Positions 8,487-19,603 are shown, counted from the stretch's first letter. The stretch is 64,000 bases of DNA from Gordonia hongkongensis (GCF_023078355.1 NZ_CP095552.1:2728001-2792000), one strand, 5' to 3'. Numbers and translations: made by a program. The notes: generated by a model from the letters alone, not told the origin.

Positions 8487-9116
8487 TCAGGCCAGCATGA
8501 GTCTCGTCGATACGTCGGCTATCGCGGCTTCGAACCGCTCGCGCCCGCCCGCGGTGTTCAAGCCGCGCATCGAACAGTGCGGAATCTTGCCTGCCGGCAC
8601 GTAGATGCCGGCGCGCGTGATGGCTGCACGACGCCAACCATCGCGAGCGGAACCACCGAGAAGCAGGACGATCTCGAGATTCGGGAGCAGGTTCACCACT
8701 TCGTGGGTCCAACGTGCCCCGCGCGCCCGCTCCGTCGGGGTCGATCCACCGTTCTTCAAACCGGCAACCGGGAATGGCACCACATTCCAGTGGACGACAT
8801 CGCCCCAGTCGACTCCGTGGCGCGCGTACGCCTCCCGGCAGTTCCGCGCGGTCCGGTCGTTGTTGTCCAGGCTTAAAAGGCCCGACCCGCTTGTCGATTC
8901 GGCCTTGGTGGACGGGTTGTCCAGCAGCACGAGCATGCGGGCGTTGATACCGCCGGTGTCGGGGTCGACGTAGGGCACCTCACCTCGGTGTAGTCCTTCG
9001 GCATCGGCGACCCGATCGGCGAGTTCGTTGAGTGGCGCAACGTGGGGTTCACGAATCCGCGCCAGCTTCGCCGCGACCACGTTGGGGTCCGCGTTGCGTC
9101 CGTTCGCCGGCCCCAT
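8487..9116 (-). CDS. Uracil-DNA glycosylase-superfamily-like protein
   Basis: 209 residues, starting 9 bases after the upstream gene's stop with a GAGGT ribosome binding site. The segment ARMLVLLDNPSTKA, then GLLSLDNNDRTARN, then HWNVVPFPV, and the late IPHCSMRGLN match the layout of UDG-fold proteins (phosphate-binding loop, substrate loop, and a 'HPS'-like C-terminal motif). The canonical GEAPG/GEQPG catalytic motif is replaced. It may therefore be a diverged glycosylase or a nucleic-acid-binding relative. The gene pair with the coiled-coil membrane protein suggests a dedicated module. Confidence 0.62.
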   Translation of the reverse strand: MGPANGRNADPNVVAAKLARIREPHVAPLNELADRVADAEGLHRGEVPYVDPDTGGINARMLVLLDNPSTKAESTSGSGLLSLDNNDRTARNCREAYARHGVDWGDVVHWNVVPFPVAGLKNGGSTPTERARGARWTHEVVNLLPNLEIVLLLGGSARDGWRRAAITRAGIYVPAGKIPHCSMRGLNTAGGRERFEAAIADVSTRLMLA

Positions 9117-9125
9117 CGTTGACCT

Positions 9126-10379
9126 CTACGAGGCGATCGCAGGAAAGACGATCACCGAACCGTCCTTCTCCTGGACCATGTCGATGGTGACCTCCGACTG
9201 CCGTCCGGCAATCTGCACCGCCTGCCCGAGATCGCGCAGTCGACGCGTTGTGTTCAGCAGTTTGTCCACCTCGCCGGAGGAGAACATGATGTCGCGGATG
9301 CCGTGAGACCGGTCAAGTTGCAGCGCTGACAGGCGAAGCAAGACGCCGTCAAGGCGGCGATCGATTGCTTCGATATCTTGTTGCTCCTTATGCAGCACCG
9401 CAGCGAAGCGTTCGAACGGGTTCCCTTCCGACAGTTGCGCGTGCTCAACCGCTTGCAGCACGATGACTCGCCTCTTCATCGCGATAGCAAGCCGGGCTAG
9501 CTGGACGTGCACGTAGAACTCGCTGCCTTCGGCCTCTACACCCGGGATCGCCCCGACTAGTTTGTTGAGTTCGACCTTGTCGCTGTCGAACGTCTGCAGT
9601 GCCTTCTCCCACTTAACGATTCGGGACGACGCTTTGGACACGGCGCTGTCGATCGCAAACACTGCGGAGTCAAGTCCCAGGGACACCCCTATTCGCCCCT
9701 CGTCCAGGACGATGGAGGTCGCCTTCTGAATAGCACCCCGGCATGCCTCCAGCGCGTGCTGTTCGGACTCCAGGTTGTCAGCAACAAGCTTCTCGAGTAG
9801 TTCAGTGATCCTCTCGAGGGTTTTCTGACGCTGCTGGTCGGCGTGTGCGCTTACGCCAACGGCCACGGCCATCAGGACCAAGGGCGCCGCGACAGTCAGT
9901 GCCGCGGCGCCGGCACCGGCAGCGGCTGCCTTTCCCGCGGTCACAGGAACCATCGTTGCTTGACCCACGATCTTTGATCCGTTGGTCAGCGCAGTGTGCA
10001 CTCCGCCCGAAGCAGTCGACGCCGCCATCGGCTTAACCATCCCGCCTGCGACCTGTGCCGCAAACTTTGCCGGTACCTGCATTCGGTAGAGCGTTTCGCC
10101 ACCGTCGGTGAAGACCTGCGGCGTGTTCTTTACAAGCTGTGAGAGCTGCTGCGCCAACGGACTCACACCGTGCAGGTGGATACCCTTCGACCGATCGAGG
10201 GACTCGGGTGCCGTATGAGCCTCCAGCGTCGTCAGGGGCGTCTCGCTTAACTCGGCGAGCGCGCGTCGAAGCCCCGCGAGTCGATCAGGAGTTAGCGCTG
10301 TGTCGCTCAGAACAGCGGGGATGTCCGCCTCATCCGTTGCCAGCGTCCACACCGGCACCTCTACGAGCTCCTTGGCCAT
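9126..10379 (-). CDS. Putative membrane-anchored coiled-coil protein, function unknown
   Basis: 417 residues from the ATG at 10379, which has a strong GGAGG ribosome binding site; the frame stays open upstream but without support. Residues about 145-190 are Ala/Gly-rich and hydrophobic (likely one or two membrane segments). From about 190 onward the protein is helical with charged heptad-like stretches, consistent with a long coiled coil. I do not recognise the family. It is 9 bases upstream of the UDG-fold gene and clearly co-transcribed with it. Confidence 0.7.
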   Translation of the reverse strand: MAKELVEVPVWTLATDEADIPAVLSDTALTPDRLAGLRRALAELSETPLTTLEAHTAPESLDRSKGIHLHGVSPLAQQLSQLVKNTPQVFTDGGETLYRMQVPAKFAAQVAGGMVKPMAASTASGGVHTALTNGSKIVGQATMVPVTAGKAAAAGAGAAALTVAAPLVLMAVAVGVSAHADQQRQKTLERITELLEKLVADNLESEQHALEACRGAIQKATSIVLDEGRIGVSLGLDSAVFAIDSAVSKASSRIVKWEKALQTFDSDKVELNKLVGAIPGVEAEGSEFYVHVQLARLAIAMKRRVIVLQAVEHAQLSEGNPFERFAAVLHKEQQDIEAIDRRLDGVLLRLSALQLDRSHGIRDIMFSSGEVDKLLNTTRRLRDLGQAVQIAGRQSEVTIDMVQEKDGSVIVFPAIAS

Positions 10380-10601
10380 CAAACCTCCATCTGCGTGGTG
10401 ACCAAACGAATGTAGCGGACAAGGCGGACACAATCGCAGTTCGTCTGAACGGGGGACAGAACCCACTCCTACTGAACAGACACGAGATCCTCGGGCTACG
10501 GAAGGCAAAGTGTGCACGCGTGATCGCGCAGGCTAGCTTTGCACTTCGGGTCCGATCACACCCACGTCGTTGATCAATTGCCCATAAACAGGTTTGGAAA
10601 T

Positions 10602-11249
10602 CTACTCCGGGATCCGGCTGATCGTACTCTTCAAGAAGTCTGCAGCCTCGCGACAAATCTGAGCCGTAGAGGGGGCGTCGCCGCCAAACTTGATAACTGA
10701 TGTGACTACGACTGCATCTCCGGAACGCACATAGACTGCGCAGTCGGACGGTGCTATCGAACCAACAAGTACTCTACGGCCCTGCATTACCAGATCTGAA
10801 AACCATTCCGTTCCTGAGCTGTTCAGGGCCTTATGTCCGTCCAACCCATCCTGTGGGTGCACAATGTCGCCGACGTACTGCGAGATAGCTGACAGGTTAT
10901 CGTCGACAAAAGTCCATTCACAACCGCGAGCTGTCTGGAAGTCAGACGCAGCAGCGTCACTGACAGATGATGGGTTAAGGCCAAAGTTGCGGAGCACTTC
11001 CGTCGGTACTTGAGTGCACGGCTCATATGGACTTCCATCGTTGTTGATACTCCAGCGATTTGGGAAGTCGGTATCGAACGGAAGCCTCAGTCCTGCATCG
11101 TCCGTCTGCCGAATGGTCTGTATCGGAGTCGAAGAACTAGGTGACGATGTGATGGCTGCCGGATCGCCATTGGTAGAGCATCCACTGGCCAGGCTGGCCG
11201 CAACGACACAAATCGAGAAGCGACCTACAGCCCTCGCGATGTCACGCAC
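10602..11249 (-). CDS. DUF3558-type secreted lipoprotein
   Basis: About 215 residues from GTG at 11249 (TTG at 11252 is an alternative). A signal peptide ends in the lipobox LASGC near residue 24, so the protein should be lipid-anchored outside the membrane. The body shows the DUF3558 pattern seen in mycobacteria and relatives: a W-x-INN-GSPYEPC region, a conserved RGCEW and paired cysteines. The function of DUF3558 proteins is not settled. It overlaps the preceding WXG-like gene by about 8 bases, so they form one unit. Confidence 0.78.
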   Translation of the reverse strand: MRDIARAVGRFSICVVAASLASGCSTNGDPAAITSSPSSSTPIQTIRQTDDAGLRLPFDTDFPNRWSINNDGSPYEPCTQVPTEVLRNFGLNPSSVSDAAASDFQTARGCEWTFVDDNLSAISQYVGDIVHPQDGLDGHKALNSSGTEWFSDLVMQGRRVLVGSIAPSDCAVYVRSGDAVVVTSVIKFGGDAPSTAQICREAADFLKSTISRIPE

Positions 11250-11616
11250 CAAGGCCTACCGCACCCTCGTTATCAACACCCTCGATCCTGTCGGCCGCCA
11301 GTCGGCACTGCTCACTTAGGCTGATTGTTCGGTTCACTTGCTCAGTGAGAGTCTCTGACAGGCGCTCAAGCGACCCTCTTAAGGCTTCGTGAAAAGAACG
11401 ACCCTCGACGCAGTCGCCGAACCAATTTGCTCGAGCGGCGGGATCCAGGGATCTCGCCGCCTCCGCTAGCTGCGATGCCGCTGAATTCGCCGCAGCAGCC
11501 CTTCGCTCCCAATCAGCGCGCTCAGATCGCAGTACCGTTGCGCGACCGTGCGGGCTGACCGGCATTTCCGGGACGGCCTGGGGCAGCAGTGAGTCGTCGG
11601 CGAATGGCGTGCTCAT
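11242..11616 (-). CDS. Small WXG100/ESX-like helical protein
   Basis: 124 residues, mostly alpha-helical with many Ala, Leu, Glu and Arg. A turn containing WFGDC separates two helices, the arrangement of WXG100/EspC-type type VII secretion substrates (W-x-G at the bend). The gene overlaps a DUF3558 lipoprotein gene. No ESX ATPase is in the window, so secretion would use a system encoded elsewhere. The class is inferred from helix pattern only. Confidence 0.6.
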   Translation of the reverse strand: MSTPFADDSLLPQAVPEMPVSPHGRATVLRSERADWERRAAAANSAASQLAEAARSLDPAARANWFGDCVEGRSFHEALRGSLERLSETLTEQVNRTISLSEQCRLAADRIEGVDNEGAVGLGA

Positions 11617-11940
11617 GGGTCCCCCTCCCGGTGACGGACCCGTGCTGGGGCCGACTCGTCGAACAGACTAGTACGACGCGGGGTCATTGTGACGGGGGCC
11701 GCCGAGTTGTGGACGAACTCGCGACATGTGCGTAGTGGCGGATTCTGATTCCACCCAGCACGGGGGCTTGAAGCAGAAACGACATTCCGGAGTCTTCGCC
11801 GGGCGGAAATGGGACGGCACGCAACCTGGCGTGTCACCGCGAATACGGGTTCAGCCGACCTGTGGACACCACCGCGAGAACTTCAGCTTCATGATCTAGC
11901 ATCAACCGGCACACGGTGATGACTGCGGGGGAGTCCGGTG
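11617..11940. other. Divergent intergenic region, no gene seen
   Basis: About 320 bases separate the minus-strand WXG-like/lipoprotein unit from the plus-strand toxin locus. The only frames are arginine-rich shadows without ribosome binding sites. Promoters for both directions must lie here, but I cannot place them with confidence. Confidence 0.4.
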
Positions 11941-12333
11941 ATGACGACATATGTCGATGAGGTGCGGGCGTATTTGTCCGGTTTCGGCGATCCACCTCGG
12001 CTCTACGATGCCCTCCGCGATGCCACCCTCGCCGTTCCTCTCGACCACCGCGGACGCCTGTTCACGCTGGTGGAGGCCGGTATCCCGTGGATGCTGGCGT
12101 TCACGACGCCGGAACGCCTGCGTGACTTCGCCGAGCTCACCGACCGCGACCTGGACGAGGTCCGCTACCTCGACGTTCCCGGTCATGCGCTGATCGACCG
12201 AGTCCTCGACCAAGCCCCCGAACCCACCGGCCTCGTGGTCGATCCCGCGACACCGTCGACGATCTCGTTCCCGCCATCCCGCGAGCTGACACCGCACTGC
12301 TACTACGACGACGAGGGCGAGGTAGTCCGATGA
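11941..12333 (+). CDS. SseB-like small protein of the RHS toxin locus
   Basis: 130 residues from ATG at 11941 (a GTG one codon upstream is possible; ribosome binding site GGGGGAG). The sequence (GRLFTLVEAGIPWMLAFTTPERLRDF, later GLVVDP) resembles the SseB N-terminal-like domain found beside type VII substrates and RHS toxins in actinobacteria. It is coupled to the next gene by an ATGA overlap. It is probably a chaperone or accessory for export of the downstream toxin; this is inferred from position. Confidence 0.65.
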   Translation: MTTYVDEVRAYLSGFGDPPRLYDALRDATLAVPLDHRGRLFTLVEAGIPWMLAFTTPERLRDFAELTDRDLDEVRYLDVPGHALIDRVLDQAPEPTGLVVDPATPSTISFPPSRELTPHCYYDDEGEVVR

Positions 12334-12975
12334 CTGAAAACCTGCACGTTGAGCCCTCGGCCCTCGACAAAGCCAGTGCCGGCATCAACGGCGTGATCGA
12401 CGGACTCGCCGACACCGGCGTCGGCTCGGACTACAGTGCCGCGCTCGGTCGCGGATACGGGGATCTCGACCTCGACGGTCGAACCATCGGACATGCCGAT
12501 CCGAAGAGCGGCCTCGAGGAGTACTGCGACCGCTGGGAGTGGGGTGTTCGAGCCTTGGTGACCGGGGCGGCTGAGTTATCGAGAGGACTCGGGCTCGGTG
12601 CCAGCCACTACGAGCGCGAAGAGAAGTGGGCGGGTGACCAGCTCAAGAACTATGCGATGGACGTGTTCGGCGACCCCGAGCCTCACCCCAGACGAGATCA
12701 AAGGAATGTCGTGGGGCGATCTGTGGGAGCACAACAAGAACGCCATCATCGACCCTCAGTGGGCCCTGACGCCGGAAGAGATGAAAAAGCACCAAGAACT
12801 CGGTGAACAACTCCGAGGGACGATGGTCGAGGACCTCGAGACCATCGCACGCCACCAGGTCGATCCGTCGTCGCTCGTTACCGACACGATCGACGGCTTC
12901 GAGCGTGACGGATTCACCGCCGACTCACCGAGCACCGCCGAGAGCGAACCAACCGGCACGCCGGAGACGAAGTAA
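12330..12975 (+). pseudogene. T7SS-like helical partner of the RHS toxin, one-base frameshift
   Basis: The first frame (from 12330) is helical, starts with a WXG/EspC-like pattern (VEPSALDKASAGINGVIDGL) and reads cleanly to about 12680. The natural continuation (SLTPDEIKGMSWGDLW) lies in the next frame and ends at 12975, directly before the RHS start. Removing one C from the CCCC run near 12680 restores a single protein of about 214 residues. The gene is therefore either mutated or mis-sequenced. Its place between the SseB-like gene and the toxin suggests a secretion partner. Confidence 0.7.
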
Positions 12976-15900
12976 GTGGGGCTGTTCGACGCCCTCGAAG
13001 GCGGCAAGGAGGTCGTCGGCGGACTCATCGACGGCGCCACGGAGCTCCTCGGCGGCGGTTTGCGCGCCGTCGGCCTCGACAGCATCGCCACCAACGTCGA
13101 GGACTTCGGTGACGGCGTCGCCAACTCGCTGGGCGCCATGCCCGACGAGAAGAATCTGGGCGAGACCAAAGACCCCAGGGAGTTGATCCTTGGTGATCCG
13201 GCCGGTATCACCTCGCTCGCTGAGAAGTTCACGGGTTTCGCCGGGAACTTCGTCACCGCCGGCGAGGGCTTGCGCGCCATTTCGGTGGATCACTGGTCGG
13301 GCGACGGCGCACAAGAGTTTGCCGATGCGATCGGCCGCCAAGTTCCACCATGGTTCGCCGCCAGCGACGCCGCGGCTAAAGCCGCTGCCGCACTCACAGG
13401 TTGGGCCGGCGTCGTTACCTTTGCGCAGCAGAAAGCCGCCGAGGCCGTGCGCATCTGGGAAGAGGGCGAGCGCAAACGGGACGAATGGGTCACCAAGGCC
13501 AACATCTACAACGACGAACTCGACGACTACAAGAACGATCGACGCGACACCCCGCCCACCCATCCCGGACCCGATCCCTGGCCCGGATACAAGGCCGAGG
13601 CGGAGCGAGTCCTCAAAGTCGGCCGCGACCACCGCAACTCGTCGGCCCCGGGCGTCAAGGCCGAACTGAGCGGCGCCACGAACATGGCACCGCCGATGCC
13701 GTCCGCGTTCGATCAGGCGCGCATGACCGCTACCGATGTCGGGACCGCCGCCGTCACCGGCTTCAACCACTTCGAGGCAGGTCTCATCGGGTCGGTCACC
13801 GAGGTGGTGAGGGGGCTGAACACGATGCTCCCGCAGAACCCGTACAACGTTGCCAATCCCCACAACTACATGCGCAACTCGGCGACCATGGTCACCGGGA
13901 TCGTGCACCAGGTCGCCCATCCCGACGAGTTCGTCCGGAACTTCGCCGGATCCGGATGGTCGACCGATCCGTCCCAGGCACTCGGCAACGTCATCGGCAA
14001 CACGGCCATGATGATTGCCCCGGGTCCAAAGGGCGGCGGTATGTTGACCGGCTTCATGAAGGCCGGTCGCAACATCCCGTCGACGCCACCAACTCCACAC
14101 ATCAACCCGACACCACGTCACCCAGGCGCCCCGCCCGCGTCACCACACCCGACGCCCGCGCCACACGGATCGTCGCCAGACACGCCTGGCGCCAGCCCCA
14201 GTGCCGACCTGCCTGGACGACAAGGTCCCGACCTCGCTGTCGACCACAACGCGCCTCCGGTCCCCAGAGCTGACGGTCCCGCGCCGGACGCTCCAGCTGT
14301 CGAGTCACCGGCGCCCGCCGGCTCACCGAATCCGGCGCCCACCCCCGACGCCGGCGCGCCTTCGCCGGGCGCCGTCGACACTCCGCCCAGCGGGGGAGCG
14401 CCTGAACCGCCTGCGCCACGCCCAGACGCAGCGTCCCCGGACCAGCCCGTCGCCAGCGGACCTGTTGACGGCCCCGGCTCGCACACACCCGGTCCCGAGA
14501 CCCCCGCGCCCACTCCGAATCCCGAGACCACTCCCTCGCCCGTTTCCGACGGGCCAGGATCTCCTACGCCGGGACCCGCAGACAATCCATCTGGACCACG
14601 AAACCTGGGCGACGACGACCCGCCCGGACCCAACCGCGGCGACACCACCACTCCCGCAGCCGCACCCGGTGCCGACCATTCACCCGGCCAGTCAACTCCC
14701 GGACACAACGCCGTCGACCGCGATGGCGCGCCGAACCCGACGCACAATGAACCGTCGGCGCCCAAGCCCGACGAGCCCGTCGTCGACCGGAACCCGACCC
14801 GGCACGACGAGCCGACCGGCGGGCACCCGCCTAAAGCCGACGAACCAGCAAGTCCCACAACACCTCACACGCGACCCGACCCAGACGCGCCTGGTCCACG
14901 CCCCACACCGGCCTCGATTCATCCCGACGCGCCGACAACTCGACCCGACGTCGTCGAGACCCCGACGCGCACGCCTGACCACGCCGACACGCCCGCAACG
15001 GGACCCGTAGCACCGGTCGCCGGCCACTCTCCGGTATCGACGCCACATGCCACACCCGATCCCGCGCAATCGAAACCCGCTCCGACGCCGGCTGGTCCCG
15101 TCGCCCCGGCGCGTGCGGATGCTCCTGCCACGCCTCCGCGCGCACCCGATCACACCCCGGACCGCACGCCGCCTGCGCGCACCACACCGGAATCGACGAC
15201 ACCGCGCGACCTGGACCGCGGCCGTCCGGTTCCGTCGAACACCCATCACGTGCCCGAACCCACCGTGCGGAACACGCCGGACACCACACCCAACCCGCCG
15301 CGCACCCCGCTCGACGACCGTCCGATCCCGCCGACAGTCATTCCCGACCGCCCGTTCACACCGGAACGCCCGTCACCGGCCAGCCCACGTCCGGCGAGCC
15401 CCGATGCACCGTCGTCGCCGCGCGACCCCGTCCCAGGTAGTCGACCCGACGGCGACAACCCGGACGTCGACAACCCCGCCCCGGACAACGACACCGGCGA
15501 ACCGATCGACCCCGCTCACCCCGAACGCACCGACTCGGGCTCGACGGAACGTGCCGACACCAGCGAGGGCAATGAGGCGCCCGAGCAGTGTCGCAGCAAC
15601 GGCGAACCCGTCAACGTTGCGACCGGCGAGTACTTCCTTCCGCTGACCGACGTCGACCTACCTGGGGTCCTGCCCTTGCGGCTCACGCACCGGCATCGCT
15701 CGCGCTATCGGTGGGGTCGATGGCTCGGACCGACCACACCGTCCACCTTCGACGCCCGCGCCATCGTCTCCGACGACCTGGTGACCATCGTCGACGCCGA
15801 CGGCACGATGACGAATTTCCCTAAACCGCAGGTTGACTCCGTGTCGCGGAGCGTGAACGACACCGACTGGGAGCTGCGAGCAACGGCGACGGATGGCTAC

Positions 15901-18900
15901 CAGCTGACCCATGTCCGCACGCTCGTCAGCTGGTTCTTCATCCCGATCCCAGAACTGGACGGCGTCGACGTCACGGCCGGGAGCATCGCCGTCTCCGCCA
16001 TGACCGACCGGCATCACAACCGAATCCGTTTCGTCTTCGACGAGCATGGAAGACCCTCGGCGGTCGAGCATTCCGCCGGCTACCGCATAGAGGTGCAGTG
16101 CGACGGCGCTCGAATCCTCGGCTACCGCCTGGTTGCCGGGGTGGACGGCGTTCCGGCCGACCAGCAGCTGTGCACCTTCAGCTACCACCGCGGACATCTC
16201 GCAGCGTCGACCAACGCTGTCGGTGCGACAACGCGTTTCGGCTACGACGAGGCCGGGCGGATGACTTGGTGGCGTGACTCGATCGGGATGGAGTACTGGA
16301 ACCGGTACGACGACCTCGGCCGTGTGACCATCCAGTCCGGCATGAACGGAGTGTGGTCCGGGCGGTTCGACTACCAGCTCCGGACGGCAGGCCCCGGGTC
16401 GATGACGACCTACACCGACGCCGTCGGCGCGACGACGCTGTACGGCATCGATGCCGACAATCGGGTGCGGCAGGAGATCGACGCGCTGGGTCGGATCACC
16501 CGGATCGACTACAACGACAGTCGACAACCGATGGTGCTCACCGGTGCAGATGGACTCTCGACACGGCTGCACTACAACGCTTTCGGTGATGTCGAGCGAA
16601 TCGTCGGACCCGACGGTGCAGCGACGGAAGTGAGTTACGCGGGTCCAGGACGGCCGGACCGAATCGTCGAACCGGGTCCGGTCACCACGCGAATCGCTTA
16701 CACCGACAATGGAAGTCCGCTGACGGTGACCGACAACGCCGGCGCGGTCACGTCGTACACCTACGACGAACACGGCGCACTGACGTCGCTCACGGACCCC
16801 GACGGCGTGATGGTTCGCTACCGCAACAACGCGGCCGGACTCCCCACCGAGATCGTCGACATGCTCGGCAACACGACGCGGATCAGATTTGATGCGTTCG
16901 GGCGGCCGGTCGAGGTCGTCGACGCCGAGGGCGCCAGAATCACCGTCGGGTACGACGCGATGGGGAATCGGACCAGTCTCGTCGCTCCCGATGATGGCCA
17001 GTCGCGGTGGGAGTACGACGGCGAGGGCAATTGCGTCGCCTACGTCGATCCCGTCGGCGCGACCACTCGTTGGGCATACGGCCACTACGACCTGCCGGTC
17101 GCGCGAGTCGACGCCGATGGCTCGCGGACGGAGTTCACCTACGACACCGCACGCCGGCTCGTCGCGGTCACCAACCCCGACGGTCTGGTGTGGAGTTATT
17201 CGTACAGCGCGGACGGGTCGTTGCAGTCCGAGATCGACTTCAACAACGCGACAACGACCTACACCTACGACGCGGGCGGACGGCTCGCTACGCGGACGAA
17301 CGCGGCCGGGCAGACTGTAGCGTTCGAGTACGACGCCGCCGGTCGTGTTGTCGCTGAACGCAGTTCGGACCCGCTCAACCCCGACTTCGACGGGGAGGTC
17401 ACTGAGTACAGCTACGACCTCGCCGGGCGGCCGGAGAGTGTCGTCGGCGCGTTCGGGCGGTGGCACTCGACGTATACGGCGGCAGGAATGCCGCTATTGA
17501 CCGGCGTGAACGACGGATCCGCGGACTGGGTGATCGAGTCTGGTTGGACGGGCGCGGGCCGTTCGGCATCGGTGACGACGCCGACCGCAGTGCACACGCG
17601 CTACGGCTACGACCCGCGCGGCGTGCTCGACTTCATTTCGACGGCGGGTCGTACCTGCGACATCACTACCGACGCGTCCGGTCGTGAGCAGCGTCGACGC
17701 TTCGAGGGCACGGCCATCGATTCGTCGTGGGATCCGGTCGGTCGGTTGGTGGGTCGGTCGGTTGCGACGGTCTCTGCCAATCCGGCAACGCTGAACCTCG
17801 GTTCGAGTGGATCGGCCGGCGGGAGACCGGAACGCACCGTCGCACGAGCCGAGTACACCTACCGCGCCGACGGCATCCTGACCGCTTCGACGACGACGCT
17901 CGCTGATAGCGGTCGGACCGACTACGAGGTCGATGTACTTGGACGGATTACTGCGGCGGTCGGTGTCTCTAGCTCGGAGAAGCTGACCTACGACGCGACC
18001 GGCAACATCACCGATTACGGGTTCTCAAGGACCGCGCCTCCGGATGCGCAAGACACCGGCCGACCTCCGTTCCCTGAGGTGCGAGGCGCTAGCCGAGCCT
18101 CGAAGGGTCCCCGCTGGCGATACTCCGGCACCCTGCTCGTCGACGACGGCCGGACGTCGTACCGGTACGATCCCGCGGCGCCTCACCACGATGAGTCGCA
18201 GGCGATTGTCGCGCAAACCCGATGTGTGGCATTACGTCTGGGACGCGCACAATCGGCTACGCAGCGTGATCACTCCCGACGGGACGACGTGGACGTACAC
18301 CTACGACCACCTCGGGCGTCGCCTCAGCAAGACCAACACGGCAACCGGGGCAGTCACTCGGTTCCACTGGCACGGCGAACAGCTGGTTGAACAGACAGAG
18401 TCAGTGCCGGATGCACCGGACGCCGGAACCAACGCGGGCCTAACGGCGACTACCTGGACGTTCGCGCCCTACGCGTACACACCTCTGGCGCAGACACGCA
18501 GTACAGAAACGATAGTGGCGTCGGACAGTGCTGACTCAAGGAACAGCGCACCCGACACGGACGTGAGCCTCAACCTCGGGTCACCTACGTTCGCGCCGTC
18601 CAGGCCGGTCGAGTGGACCCAAACCGAAATCGATCGAGAGTTCTTCGCGATCGTCACTGATCAGATCGCGACACCGACAGCGCTCATCGACCCGCTTACG
18701 GGTCGTGTCGCCGGGCAGGCCGCGAGAACGCTGTACGGCGAAAGCACGTGGGTTGGCTCTACGACGCCGTGGGCGTTTCCTGGTCAGTATTTCGACACCG
18801 AGAGCGGGCTTCACTACAACCGTTATCGCTACTACGACGCCAGGTCCGGTCGTTATGTGAGCCCCGATCCGCTGGGACTGGCGCCTGCGCCAAATCCCCA

Positions 18901-19276
18901 TGCCTATCCCGACAATCCGTCGGTCTGGGCGGATCCCTTCGGCCTTGCGCCGACGGGAGCGTGCAGTTCAGAAGTGGTTCGGTACGACCCACAGGCAGCG
19001 GCGCGAAATATCCTAGAACAGCAGCTTCGTGAGGGTTATCCTCAGACACCCGCCGGGCGCACCATCACCGCTCATGCTGCCGACCGGATCGCCAATGGAG
19101 GCGGCGGGCGTCCGCCGGTTTCCCTCGAGCGGGTCGATGACATTCTCGACAACCCAACGAGGCTCACCTACAGGCCTGACAATGACACCGTGAAAGTGTT
19201 CCAGGGCAGGGCATACGTAGTTGTGAGCGGAACAGGTCCACAACACATTGTGACCGTTATGGCACCGAAGGGGTGA
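12976..19276 (+). pseudogene. RHS/YD-repeat polymorphic toxin, single-base frameshift
   Basis: It would encode about 2,100 residues. Residues 1-200 form a WXG-like helical export domain (DHWSGDGAQEF). About 370-865 is an extreme Pro/Asp/Thr linker. A DUF6531 region starts near 868 (NVATGEYFLPLTDVDLPG). YD repeats fill about 1,075-1,685. The frame breaks near 18177, where one missing G turns the expected DPAGRL into DPAAPH; the second frame continues with the RHS core signature (LHYNRYRYYDARSGRYVSPD, 20 residues) and the pre-toxin DPFGLAP. The last 110 residues are the toxin: ITAHAADRI, then VDDILDNP, then HIVTVM, like DUF4258/BECR-fold RNases (inference). GTG start immediately after the preceding stop. 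A REP fragment is embedded in frame at 18069-18110. Confidence 0.85.
18069..18110 (+). repeat. Half REP element embedded in the RHS coding sequence
   Basis: These bases match the left half of the intergenic palindrome found elsewhere in the window (CCCTGAGGTGCGAG at the start, CTCGAAGGGTCC at the end). It is translated in frame as PFPEVRGASRASKGPR, between YD-repeat segments, and does not itself break the frame. Confidence 0.75.
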
Positions 19277-19322
19277 TCGCATCGACGACAAGCTTTCTCG
19301 CGATCCTGGGCTGACACGAGCG

Positions 19323-19520
19323 ATGAGCGACGTCATGCAAGACCCGGAGAATCCGCGAGCAGTCGCAAACCTGGAGGCGGAACTTCTGAAGCGGGATTTG
19401 GACGAAGTGGAGGAATACGAGGAGCTCGTTTTCCTGCTATCGCTCTATGAGATGGGAGGGGAGACCCCCTACACGAATATCGATCAAGTACGAGCCGAGA
19501 TTCGTAGGCTATTCGGCTGA
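19323..19520 (+). CDS. Candidate immunity protein for the RHS toxin
   Basis: 65 residues, very acidic, starting 46 bases after the toxin stop on the same strand. The frame is open further upstream without an ATG/GTG start. Cognate immunity genes of RHS and CDI toxins lie exactly here and are often small and acidic to neutralise a basic nuclease, so the assignment rests on position and charge. No family was recognised. Confidence 0.6.
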   Translation: MSDVMQDPENPRAVANLEAELLKRDLDEVEEYEELVFLLSLYEMGGETPYTNIDQVRAEIRRLFG

Positions 19521-19603
19521 CCTTCTCGTCGGCAGACAGGAGGCAGACAACGATCCCACCGACAAAGCCGGTGGGATCGTTGGTCAGACCAGACGAGCGT
19601 CCG

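Noticed and set aside
11613..11837. A 74-codon minus-strand gene before the WXG-like gene
   Set aside because: Arg/Pro/Ser-rich with no ribosome binding site or motif; looks like non-coding sequence.
15658..17466. A 602-codon minus-strand frame opposite the RHS gene
   Set aside because: It is the antisense shadow of YD repeats in GC-rich DNA; no ribosome binding site, no motif, and the plus strand clearly encodes RHS.
18170..18185. Programmed frameshift in the RHS gene
   Set aside because: No slippery heptamer or downstream pseudoknot is apparent, and a single missing base explains the break; other genes show the same kind of error.
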